From Aeriscardovia aeriphila (GTDB taxonomy: Bacteria > Actinomycetota > Actinomycetes > Actinomycetales > Bifidobacteriaceae): DNA of 64,000 nucleotides. The stretch lies in contig NZ_MWWU01000002.1 in the NCBI RefSeq assembly GCF_002259595.1, positions 930,001 through 994,000 on the forward strand. Reading direction: 5' to 3'. Of this stretch, positions 35,284 through 43,164 are shown in pieces (position 1 is the stretch's first letter; each line of letters opens with the position of its first letter). The translations under genes were made by a program, and so were the position numbers. A model generated the notes under the pieces. That model was given only the letters and a program-made list of their open reading frames with translations. It made no database searches and was not told the DNA's origin.

Positions 35284-35590
35284 GTGCCACCCTTTAACGC
35301 AGTTTGCGCATTTCTCACCAGCAAGTTTGCCAAGGCCTCTGCCCAGATTGTCAGTACGAGAGAAACCTTTGCTAGCTATTCACACGTTCCTGCTAGGCGT
35401 TTTCCCTTGCGCCCGCTTCCAGCTTCTCGCGTTTCTGTGTTACTCCGTTCCACTATTTTTTACGTTTCCTCACTTATTTTTTACGTTTCTTCGCTTCCCT
35501 ACTCTCCGGCACCTCGCGTTTCACCTCGTCTGTATCAACAGTTTTGCTTGAGATTATCATTCCCAAAAATGTGCCCAGAGAATAATTAGT
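35284..35590. other. Divergent intergenic region before the copper ATPase gene
   Basis: No gene. Holds the promoter of the C-S lyase gene, pyrimidine-rich stretches with TTTTTTACGTTTC repeats (about 35455-35490) and a GATTATCA copy at 35552-35559. Confidence 0.5.
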
Positions 35591-35638
35591 TACATTTGTA
35601 AACGAAATCCCACCCTGTGTTCTACATTTACAGTTGTA
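35591..35638 (+). promoter_or_regulatory. Two cop boxes upstream of the copper ATPase
   Basis: TACATTTGTA (35591-35600) and TACAGTTGTA (35629-35638) match the CopY operator TACANNTGTA and extend as longer palindromes (GTTACATTTGTAAAC, TTTACAGTTGTAAA). They predict copper-dependent derepression by a CopY-type protein encoded elsewhere. Confidence 0.8.
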
Positions 35639-35665
35639 AACATTCATCTGCTGCAAGGAGCGAAC

Positions 35666-38095
35666 GTGCCTGAGAATCAGATGCCTCAGCACGAGGCCAC
35701 GAAAGAAGAGAAGTGCCCAGTATGTGGCATGCCAAACTGCCACATGGACCACAGCAACATGGGCACAGACCACACCATGCACAACATGCACAACATGCAC
35801 AACATGGATCACACACATCACGACATGAGTGACATGCATCACGACATGAGCGATATGCACATGGAACACATGAAACATATGCATGACATGACTTCCATGG
35901 ATCATTCCGACCATATGGACCACATGGATATGGACCACATGGATCACATGTCTCATATGGGCCACGACATGCACGACATGTCCCATATGGACCACATGCA
36001 CCACGACATGTCTGACGTGTCAGCGGCAAACCGCGCTATGTTCGGAATGCACGCAGCCATGTTCCGCCGCCTGTTTTGGATCGCACTCGCGCTCGGCATC
36101 CCGACCATCGCGCTCGACCCCATGTTCGCCATGCTCTTGCATTACAGCCTTCCTGACAATCTTGTGATGCGCCTTATTCCAGCGGCTCTCGGAACGCTGA
36201 TGTATGTGTGGCCAGGCCGGCCTTTCCTCACAGACGGCGTGAGTGAGGCTAAGCGCAAGAAGCCGGGAATGATGCTGCTCATTCTGCTGGGCATCACGGT
36301 CGCGTTTGTGGCAAGTTGGCTGGCAACGCTCAATATTCTCGCCATTCCAACCTTCTGGTGGGAGCTCGCGCTTCTGATTATCATCATGCTCGCCGGTCAC
36401 TGGATTGAGATGGCTTCCGTCGCCTCCACTTCCACTGAGCTCGACGCTTTTGCCGCCCTGCTGCCGCGTCAGGCACATGTGCTGGATTCGGCGGAGAACC
36501 TCGCTTCGGCGCATGATGTTGACCTTGCCCAGCTCCAGCCTGGCGATATTGTGCTCGTGAAGTCTGGCGAAACTGTTCCTGCCGATGCGACGATTCTGTC
36601 TGGTACTGGCTCTCTGAATGAGTCGATGCTCACCGGCGAGTCGCTTCCGGTGACTCGTCACACAGGAGACCACGTTACTGCTGGCACTATTCTCACCGAT
36701 TCCTCGCTCGTCGTTGAGGTTCAGGCGACTGGCTCGCACACCACTTTGTCTACCATTCAGCGCTTGGTTGAGACTGCTCAGGCGAAGAAGTCCCCGACCC
36801 AGCTGCTTGCCGACCGCGCTGCAGCTTTGCTGTTCTGGTACGCTCTCGTTGCTGGCGTTCTCGCTTTTGCGGTCTGGTTTGCTGTGAGCGCGAACTTGCC
36901 GGTGGCTTTGGAACGCCTGATTACCGTGCTCGTTATCGCTTGTCCTCACGCTCTCGGCCTGGCAATCCCGTTGGTTGTTTCGACGGCGATGGGTGACGCT
37001 GCTGCGAACGGAATCCTGATTTCTGACCGCTCGGCGCTGGAAAAGCTCGTTTCCGTTTCGACTGTCGCTTTTGATAAGACGGGCACTTTGACGACGGGAA
37101 CCCCTGAGGTTGTTGATGTTGTAGCCCTTTCCCAGATTATCAGCGCTGATGATGCTCTGCTGTGGGCCGCGAGTGCAGAGAGCGCTTCCGAGCATCCTCT
37201 CGCCCAAGCGATTGTGAGGAAAGCGGTAGGCGATTCGCCTGCCGATAGTCATCACGCGCTCCCCTCTGCTTCTGCTTTCACTTCCACTCCTGGTGTTGGG
37301 GTGAGTGCCCAAGTGGAAGGTCACCACGTGCTGGTGGGTGGAAAGGCCTTGCTGACTGCGCATGATGTGAGCCTTCCGTCAGACTTTGCATGGATTGACC
37401 CGAAGTTTGGTCCGACGACCACTGTTTTCGTTGTGGTTGATGGTGTTCTGAGCCTTGCTCTGCGTTTGAAGGACACTGTTCGTACGAGCTCGCGTCATGC
37501 TATCGACGAATTGCACCGTATGGGCGTGCGCACGGTGATGATTACGGGTGATTCGGATGAGGTCGCTCAGTCTGTGGCTTCTGAGTTGGGCATTGATGAG
37601 GTGTTGAGCAATATTCGCCCAGACCAGAAGGCCGATGCGATCAGCTCGTTGCAGTCGAATGGTGACCACAGTGACAGCGCCCACAGTGATCACACGCATG
37701 GTGACTGCGCTCACAATGGCCACGCGCAGGTCGTGGCCATGGTCGGTGACGGCATTAACGATGCTCCAGCTCTCGCACAGGCTGATATCGGTATTGCCAT
37801 CGGCGGCGGAACGGATGTTGCTGCAAGTTCGGCTCAGATCGTTCTGGGCAGTTCGGACCCTGCCCAGGTTGCTCGAGCCATTCAGATTTCTCGCCTGACT
37901 GTGCGCAAGATGCATCAGAACTTGTGGTGGGCTGCAGGTTACAACCTGATTACCGTTCCCCTTGCTGCTGGCGTTTTGGCATGGCCTCCGCTGAACTTCA
38001 GCTTGCCGATGGCTGTCGGTGCAGCGCTGATGGCACTGTCCACTGTGATTGTGGTGATCAACTCTCGCCTTTTGGACTGGCAGTTGAAGAAGTAA
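35666..38095 (+). CDS. copB: Copper-exporting P-type ATPase, CopB (P1B-3) type, with Met/His-rich tail
   Basis: An 809-residue heavy-metal pump. The transmembrane CPH motif (CPHALG at 426) marks the P1B-3 group that exports copper or silver. DKTGT (470-474) is phosphorylated, TGES near 323-326 is the actuator loop, GDGIND is at 694-699. The N-terminus has CPVCGMPNC (17-25) and then about 90 residues (22-115) that are almost only Met, His and Asp. A second His-rich insert (about 664-687, HSDHTHGDCAHNGH) lies just before GDGIND, which is unusual. GTG start with AAGGAG six bases before it. Two cop boxes lie upstream. Confidence 0.95.
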   Translation: MPENQMPQHEATKEEKCPVCGMPNCHMDHSNMGTDHTMHNMHNMHNMDHTHHDMSDMHHDMSDMHMEHMKHMHDMTSMDHSDHMDHMDMDHMDHMSHMGHDMHDMSHMDHMHHDMSDVSAANRAMFGMHAAMFRRLFWIALALGIPTIALDPMFAMLLHYSLPDNLVMRLIPAALGTLMYVWPGRPFLTDGVSEAKRKKPGMMLLILLGITVAFVASWLATLNILAIPTFWWELALLIIIMLAGHWIEMASVASTSTELDAFAALLPRQAHVLDSAENLASAHDVDLAQLQPGDIVLVKSGETVPADATILSGTGSLNESMLTGESLPVTRHTGDHVTAGTILTDSSLVVEVQATGSHTTLSTIQRLVETAQAKKSPTQLLADRAAALLFWYALVAGVLAFAVWFAVSANLPVALERLITVLVIACPHALGLAIPLVVSTAMGDAAANGILISDRSALEKLVSVSTVAFDKTGTLTTGTPEVVDVVALSQIISADDALLWAASAESASEHPLAQAIVRKAVGDSPADSHHALPSASAFTSTPGVGVSAQVEGHHVLVGGKALLTAHDVSLPSDFAWIDPKFGPTTTVFVVVDGVLSLALRLKDTVRTSSRHAIDELHRMGVRTVMITGDSDEVAQSVASELGIDEVLSNIRPDQKADAISSLQSNGDHSDSAHSDHTHGDCAHNGHAQVVAMVGDGINDAPALAQADIGIAIGGGTDVAASSAQIVLGSSDPAQVARAIQISRLTVRKMHQNLWWAAGYNLITVPLAAGVLAWPPLNFSLPMAVGAALMALSTVIVVINSRLLDWQLKK

Positions 38096-38147
38096 TCAGC
38101 CGTGTTGAAGTAAGTGGTATCGAATAGCGCTGAAGTGATGAACAGGG

Positions 38148-38903
38148 TTATTTGACTGGTACTTTCTGCTGGGGGCAAGTGTTGAGAACGCGCTGCATAG
38201 CAGCTTTCTCAGCACTTGTCACCCACAGAGAATACTTCTTTTTCACACCAATCTGGCGGGCAACATACGCACAGCGATAACCCTTATTGGACGGCAACCA
38301 GGTAGCCGCATCTGCGTCTGATTTCTCTTGGTTTGCAGGCCCATCAACTGCCAGCAGATTATAGGGATCATTGGCTAAACGCTCACGCTGCTCAGCGCTT
38401 AACTGCTGAGCACCCGTTGACCATGCGTTGGACAGTGCCACCACATGGTCAATCTGCACCGCTTCACTGGTTTGGCGACCGCGCAAGAAGTTGATGGTTT
38501 TCCCCGTGTAAGGGTCTTGCAGAATGCCCGACCTCACCACACATTTGCCGTATTTGAACGTCACTTGGCCGAGGTCTCGTTTGAGCACATCGTTGCGCGT
38601 ATCGCAACCGTTGTGGTCAACATCCGCCCATGCAGGGCCGAATTTCTCGCGGGAATAGCCAGTGTGCGGTGCTTTACCTTTCACCGGCAAACTGGCAAGA
38701 GTCTCTAAAGCACTGCCTTTACCGTATTTGTTCTGGCTCGTAGCAGCTACTGCTGGGTTCTGCCCACCAGAAGATTGCCACAGCTTTTCAATGCTGGGCC
38801 ATGCTGCGATGATGACGAAAACGACAACAGCGAGGGCCGTCCACATGTAGGAACGTTGCCTCGAACGAGACGAATGAGATTGTGATCGACGCGTTGATTT
38901 CAT
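38148..38903 (-). CDS. Second membrane-anchored or secreted HNH nuclease (DUF1524-like)
   Basis: A 251-residue paralogue of the protein at 3931-4725. Basic N-terminus, membrane segment about 20-36, linker, then YSREKF, DVDHNGC (94-100), DPYTGK, IDHVVAL (151-157), NDPYNLL (178-184) and NQEKSD (191-196), the HNH core. GAGGTG lies six bases before the ATG at 38903. It converges on copB. Like its paralogue it should act outside the membrane; role in DNA scavenging, defence or competition is inference. Confidence 0.85.
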   Translation of the reverse strand: MKSTRRSQSHSSRSRQRSYMWTALAVVVFVIIAAWPSIEKLWQSSGGQNPAVAATSQNKYGKGSALETLASLPVKGKAPHTGYSREKFGPAWADVDHNGCDTRNDVLKRDLGQVTFKYGKCVVRSGILQDPYTGKTINFLRGRQTSEAVQIDHVVALSNAWSTGAQQLSAEQRERLANDPYNLLAVDGPANQEKSDADAATWLPSNKGYRCAYVARQIGVKKKYSLWVTSAEKAAMQRVLNTCPQQKVPVK

Positions 38904-38975
38904 AGTTTCACCTCGCTGTTGTCCTTCACACCTGTACTCACGCTGAACAGTTCGCAGCAACTGACCAGCTACTGT

Positions 38976-39058
38976 GCTTACCTTGCGTACCTTGCTTACC
39001 TTGCTTACCTTGCGTACCTTGCTTACCTTGCGTACCTTGCTTACCTTGCTTACCTTGC
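38976..39058. repeat. 9-bp tandem repeat (about nine copies)
   Basis: GCTTACCTT or GCGTACCTT is repeated without gaps from 38976 to 39058. It lies behind the alpha/beta hydrolase gene (stop 39105) and before the nuclease gene, possibly in the nuclease promoter. In one frame it would encode LAY repeats, but no start or ribosome site supports translation. Confidence 0.97.
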
Positions 39059-39076
39059 CGTTGAGAAAACTGAGAT

Positions 39077-39106
39077 AGGTACTGTATTTACCTCAGTACC
39101 TTTTTT
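39077..39106 (+). terminator. Hairpin at the stop of the alpha/beta hydrolase gene
   Basis: AGGTACTG (39077-39084) pairs with CAGTACCT (39094-39101); TTTTTT follows on the plus strand. It would stop plus-strand transcripts entering the hydrolase gene, and on the minus strand may aid its 3' end. Confidence 0.55.
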
Positions 39107-39971
39107 ACTCTGCAGCGGCCAGAACCATGGTGAACAAACTCATCAGAACAGTGGCAAACTGCTCTGGCTGCTCGAATGCAGTGAAATGCCCGGTGTCAGG
39201 AATTTCAACGAAAAGAGCACCGTGAACGCGCTCAGCGAAAGGCTTCATCACTGCTGGGCTCGAGGAAGGGTCGAGCTCGCCCGACACCACCAAGGTTGGT
39301 ACGCGCAAGCTATCCCACGAATCAAACTGATCAGGCCGGCCTGCGGCCATACGCTCACGCCAAGCCAAACCTTCCACAGGCTGCTCGTGAATCCACTGGG
39401 TGAAGGTGTCGATAAAGTCAGCTGACTTCTTCACAGCAGAATCATGCTCACTAGGACGAGCGAATTTCATGACTGCTTCAGCACCCATCTCGCCTTCAGC
39501 ATTATGAGCAATGCACAAGCGCCCGGCTCGAGCTTGAGGAGAATCAGCTGCAGGGGTAGAATCGCACAGTGCTAATCCTGCGACGGCCTGAGGTGCCAAA
39601 GAGTGGACACGAAGAACAACGTAACCGCCCATCGAAAGGCCTACCCAAATTGCCTTTTCATAGCCCAGCTCATGCAGCTTATCGATCATGGCTTGGCTCA
39701 AACGGTCGAGAGCTTGCGCGTAGGCACCATCTTCTGTGCGAGGGCCTGACTCTTCTTCACTCGGAACAGGCACACCAGGAGTTCCTGGCATGGAGAAGCC
39801 ATAAACTGGCAAGCCAGACAGCTCAGCATCCTGGTCGAGTTGAGCGTTGAGCTTTTCTGCCATGCGATCCCACATGCGTCCGTCAATAGGGAAGGCATGA
39901 ACCAAAACAACAGCAACTTTGCCCAACGAGTTGTTTCCTGCTGGACGATACGCGGTTACACCAATCTGCAT
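39105..39971 (-). CDS. Alpha/beta-hydrolase
   Basis: A 288-residue alpha/beta-hydrolase fold protein. VLVHAFPIDGRMWD holds the oxyanion hole, S113 in GLSMGGY is the nucleophile, the acid is in VVSGELDPSSS and the His in IPDTGHFTAFE. An insert of about 30 residues (PGVPVPSEEESGPRTEDG) precedes the nucleophile elbow. The ATG at 39971 has AAAGG eight bases before it. Substrate unknown; the layout resembles carboxylesterases of the 3-oxoadipate enol-lactonase group. Confidence 0.88.
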   Translation of the reverse strand: MQIGVTAYRPAGNNSLGKVAVVLVHAFPIDGRMWDRMAEKLNAQLDQDAELSGLPVYGFSMPGTPGVPVPSEEESGPRTEDGAYAQALDRLSQAMIDKLHELGYEKAIWVGLSMGGYVVLRVHSLAPQAVAGLALCDSTPAADSPQARAGRLCIAHNAEGEMGAEAVMKFARPSEHDSAVKKSADFIDTFTQWIHEQPVEGLAWRERMAAGRPDQFDSWDSLRVPTLVVSGELDPSSSPAVMKPFAERVHGALFVEIPDTGHFTAFEQPEQFATVLMSLFTMVLAAAE

Positions 39972-40091
39972 TGTCATCACCTTTCTCTCTTTCTTCTCAC
40001 TCTAGCGACAAAGGTGTAGCAGCACATGCAGCGTGTGCACGGACAAAAACCGCGTTATTTCGCCAAACCGTTCTGATAATCTGACGCGTTT

Positions 40092-40727
40092 TTAAATATG
40101 GACCCCCGCGTAGGCCAAACCGGCACGCAAAACCTGATCGTGACCGTGCAAAAGGCTTGCAAAATAGCGCTTATCCATTTTTGTTGGATCGGTCCATTCC
40201 ACATCAACGGCGTCTTCAGCAGCTTGCGCGTCACCAGAAATCGGAATGACGTAGCACAGAGCAATGGCGTGCTGGCGCGGATCGCAGAAAGGCGACACCT
40301 CTGCGGGGAAGAACTCGGCCACCGTGAAAGGCTGCAAAGTGACGGGAAGCTGAGGAAGGGCCATCGCACCCAAATCTTGGGTAACATTGCGCAAAATAGC
40401 CTGGCGCACCGTCTCCCCGCGAAGAATGCGGCCAGTAATTAAGGTACGGGAGAGCTGCGAGCCAGAATCCTGCTCCGTCAAACGGGTCAAGCTCGCCACC
40501 GAGGTGACGCGCCCGCGGTCATCGACGCGCACCGGCACGATTTCAACGCACACAATAGGCACGAGCGACCGTGCCGTTTCCAGCTGCTCAGAACTGAGCC
40601 AGCCGGAGTTGGCGTTGATTTGGAAGTCGTCGGGGCTCACGTGGCGGAACACGCCGTCGGAATCCTCGCCTCCGTCGTCACCGTCGAAGTTATCTGGGTT
40701 GGGAATATCGCCACTAATCACGCTCAT
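40092..40727 (-). CDS. Nudix-like protein (DUF4916 type) with degenerate Nudix box
   Basis: A 211-residue protein resembling actinobacterial DUF4916 Nudix proteins. The region GRILRGETVRQAILRNVTQDLGA aligns with the Nudix box Gx5Ex7REUxEExGU, but the REUxEE part reads R-N-V-T-Q-D, so the metal-binding glutamates are lost. An acidic N-terminus (DFDGDDGGEDSDG) precedes WLSSEQ and VPIVCVEIVPVRVD. It is likely not an active pyrophosphohydrolase and may bind a ligand. A GATTATCA copy lies ten bases behind the stop. Confidence 0.65.
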   Translation of the reverse strand: MSVISGDIPNPDNFDGDDGGEDSDGVFRHVSPDDFQINANSGWLSSEQLETARSLVPIVCVEIVPVRVDDRGRVTSVASLTRLTEQDSGSQLSRTLITGRILRGETVRQAILRNVTQDLGAMALPQLPVTLQPFTVAEFFPAEVSPFCDPRQHAIALCYVIPISGDAQAAEDAVDVEWTDPTKMDKRYFASLLHGHDQVLRAGLAYAGVHI

Positions 40728-40971
40728 ACCTCAATTTTTGCCTTCTTGAGCGTCGATAGCAAGAGGGGCGGGCTGAGCAGGTTCTGGCTTGTTACACTGC
40801 CTGATTCCTGTAATTCCTCTATTCCTTATATTCCCCTATTCCGTTTGTTCCTTCTATACCATTGATTCCATTTATTCTTCTCTTCCTTTTATTCCCTAGT
40901 TGCAGAAATTCAGCCGCAAAAGGAAAACCAGCGGAACGGAATAAAGTATTTCATAGCTCTGTTGGATGAGT
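40728..40971. other. Divergent intergenic region with pyrimidine-rich imperfect repeats
   Basis: Between the Nudix-like gene and trxA. From about 40803 to 40900 the sequence is made of 10-13 base repeats of the form TTCCTNTATTCC. No gene is seen. Confidence 0.6.
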
Positions 40972-40981
40972 GACAGATGTA
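40972..40981 (+). promoter_or_regulatory. Possible cop-box-like site before trxA
   Basis: GACAGATGTA matches the relaxed cop-box form KACANNTGTA and lies 17 bases before the trxA start codon. A 10-base match of this kind is expected a few times per window by chance, so this is weak. Confidence 0.25.
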
Positions 40982-40997
40982 AACGAAAGGAAAGACT

Positions 40998-41318
40998 ATG
41001 GCAACGCATGCAGTGACCACCGATACTTTCAAGGAGACCACCGAGAAGAATGATGTCGTTCTCGTCGATTTCTGGGCAACCTGGTGCGGCCCATGCCGCG
41101 CATTCGGCCCAATCTTTGAGCAGGCCAGCGAGAACCACCCAGAGGCTTACTTCGCCAAGGTGGATGTTGACCAGAACCAGGATCTCGCTGCAGCTGCTGG
41201 CGTTCAGGCCATTCCTACCCTGCTCGTTTTAAAGAAGGGCAAGGTTGTTGCTCGTAACGTCGGTGCTGTTGGTGCTGCTGATTTGGAGAAGATCATCTCC
41301 AGCGCACTGGCCGCCTGA
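40998..41318 (+). CDS. trxA: Thioredoxin
   Basis: A 106-residue dithiol-disulphide oxidoreductase. The active site WCGPC lies in LVDFWATWCGPCRAFGP, the cis-Pro in VQAIPTLLVLKKG. GAAAGG precedes the ATG. It is a monocistronic gene with hairpins behind it. It reduces cytosolic disulphides, including those of reductases and peroxidases. Confidence 0.97.
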   Translation: MATHAVTTDTFKETTEKNDVVLVDFWATWCGPCRAFGPIFEQASENHPEAYFAKVDVDQNQDLAAAAGVQAIPTLLVLKKGKVVARNVGAVGAADLEKIISSALAA

Positions 41319-41432
41319 GAACTGGCAATTTAAGCTCTCCAGAGATTGAGAAGCAGCTCAGCTCTCAGACAAAGGAGACTGAGCTGTGAGCTGATTTCAG
41401 CTGATATCTTCGCTGATAATTTCAGAACTTTT

Positions 41433-41465
41433 GTGGGGGAAGTCACGTTCAATGACTTCCCCCAC
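41433..41465 (+). terminator. Strong 13-bp hairpin between trxA and the RpfB-like gene
   Basis: GTGGGGGAAGTCA (41433-41445) and its exact complement (41453-41465) form a stem with a 7-base loop, 115 bases behind trxA. No T run follows. The rest of 41319-41618 shows a weaker CAGCTCAG inverted repeat at about 41354-41386 and no gene. Confidence 0.6.
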
Positions 41466-41618
41466 GTTTATACTGGAGTGTCAACGGCTTCGGTAGTTGG
41501 TTCAGCAAGGAAGCTGACGAAGTGGATGGCACTAGCTCGCCATTTCGAGCATCCTTGACGGCTCAGCTACGTGTGCGCTTAGGCGCCCCCACAAAATGTT
41601 GTCTATCACAGGAAAAAC

Positions 41619-42635
41619 ATGGCGAATCATAGTTTGCACAAGGCTCAAACGAAAAAGCGCATGAGCCGCAAGCAGATCACGCTTCTCGTTGCAGCCGCAA
41701 GTGCTTTGGCATTCATGGTTGGCGGCGGAATTCTCACGTCTCAGCAGTACTCTCTCAAGGCTGCTTCCACTCAGAAGGTCACTGCCTACTCCGCAACCGG
41801 TAGCGTTTCTCGTTCAACCGTGCGTGAGGAAATTCGCAATGGCCGCGGTGGGCTGGATAAGAACACCAGTTTTGTGAAGGTCGTCATTAATGGCCAGTCC
41901 CAGCTCGTCTTTGGCACCGATTTCACCACGGTGAAGTCCGTCCTCGAAGCTGGCGACATCACTCTCGAACCAGAAGATAACGTCACTCCTGCATTGAATG
42001 ACAAGGTTTCCGAGAGCACTGTTATCACCATTTCTCGCGCCAACACCACAGTGGAGACTGTTAACTCCTCCATTGCTTTCAACACCATCGAGAAGAAAGA
42101 TTCCAACCTTCCTGTCGGCACCACCAAGGTGGAGACCGAAGGCGAAGAAGGCGTGATGGAATCGACGAATTTGGTGCAAAAGTCCGGTTCTCGCGTGGTG
42201 TCCACCAACACTTTGGCTTCTTATGTGAAGAAGGCTCCTGTCAATAAGGTGGTTTTGGTGGGTACCAAGGTGGTTTCCACCCCATCAAGCTCGTCTTCTT
42301 CCTCTTCCGCATCTGCTCCTGCTAATTACGGCACCACCGCTCCTGTGGGCGAAGCTCAAGCTTACGCTCATAATCAGGTGAAGGCTCGCGGCTGGAGTGA
42401 ATCGGAATTCACCTGCCTGGTTCAGCTGTGGCAGCGCGAGTCGGGTTGGCGTACCAACGCTCACAACCCATCCGGCGCTCACGGCATTCCTCAGGCATTA
42501 CCTGGCTCCAAGATGGGCCCAGGTTGGGAGAACGACTATAAGGTTCAGATCAACTGGGGCTTGGGTTACATTCAAGGCCGTTACAGCACCCCATGTGGCG
42601 CTTGGGCTCACTCCAACTCCACTGGTTGGTACTGA
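41619..42635 (+). CDS. RpfB-like cell-wall protein: DUF348, G5 and lytic transglycosylase-like domains
   Basis: A 338-residue exported protein. Basic N-terminus and membrane segment at about 19-41; a DUF348-type ubiquitin-like unit with TVKSVLEAGDITLEPEDNVTPALNDKV (about 105-132); a G5-type beta region (VESTNLVQKSGSRVVSTNT area, about 150-215); a poly-Ser linker; and a C-terminal lysozyme-fold segment with CLVQLWQRESGWRTNAHNPSGAHGIPQALPG, where the Glu of RESGW is the likely catalytic residue. It probably cuts peptidoglycan during growth. AGGAAA precedes the ATG; a strong terminator follows. Confidence 0.88.
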   Translation: MANHSLHKAQTKKRMSRKQITLLVAAASALAFMVGGGILTSQQYSLKAASTQKVTAYSATGSVSRSTVREEIRNGRGGLDKNTSFVKVVINGQSQLVFGTDFTTVKSVLEAGDITLEPEDNVTPALNDKVSESTVITISRANTTVETVNSSIAFNTIEKKDSNLPVGTTKVETEGEEGVMESTNLVQKSGSRVVSTNTLASYVKKAPVNKVVLVGTKVVSTPSSSSSSSSASAPANYGTTAPVGEAQAYAHNQVKARGWSESEFTCLVQLWQRESGWRTNAHNPSGAHGIPQALPGSKMGPGWENDYKVQINWGLGYIQGRYSTPCGAWAHSNSTGWY

Positions 42636-42692
42636 TCCTTCAGCATGCCGGTAGAGCACTCACGCATACTCGGTATAGCTTTCAAGATTATC

Positions 42693-42718
42693 AAGGAGGG
42701 CTTCGGCTCTCCTTTTTT
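42693..42718 (+). terminator. Rho-independent terminator of the RpfB-like gene
   Basis: AAGGAGGGC-TTCG-GCTCTCCTT followed by a run of T. It overlaps the end of a GATTATCA copy at 42686-42693. Confidence 0.93.
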
Positions 42719-43164
42719 ATTGCTCAAGAATTACCCAGAATCCCTATTCCCCGCCGCCATAATTCGACTCTTTATATTTCCTGTTTGTTACGTGCTTGTT
42801 ATGAAAATCACGCTTCGTAACATTCAAACCGCAGGTGGGAACTCAGGCGAAACCGCGGTATAGCAAGTGAAGCAAAGCACAAGAGGAAGCGCGGTGATAA
42901 TCTCAAGTCATCCCGTTCACCCTTCCTTCACAACTGATAACGAACCTCGTAACATTGCCGCCATACGGTGCAATGGTCTTGTTTGAGTTGGCGACTGCAT
43001 TCGCGACTCACCTCACGACGAGCTTTTGCGACCCGCCAATTGCTGGTAGCAGCACACAAGGGGCTTGTGGCAGCGAGGAAGTAACAAGATTCCTACGGAA
43101 ATACCGCAGGTGCACGGCGAGCGAGCTTACCCGCACGGCCGCAACTGCAAGCGAAGGGTAGAAG
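42719..43164. other. Leader region of the NCS2 permease gene
   Basis: No gene. TCGTAACATT is present twice (42815-42824, 42947-42956), 132 bp apart, and a GATTATCA copy is at 42895-42902. I looked for a purine riboswitch and did not find a convincing one. Confidence 0.5.

Noticed and set aside
38976-39058. Possible CRISPR array
   Set aside because: Nine-base units in direct contact, no spacers and no cas genes; it is a minisatellite.
42719-43164. Purine riboswitch before the permease gene
   Set aside because: I could not find the conserved core with paired helices; only a repeated TCGTAACATT was seen.
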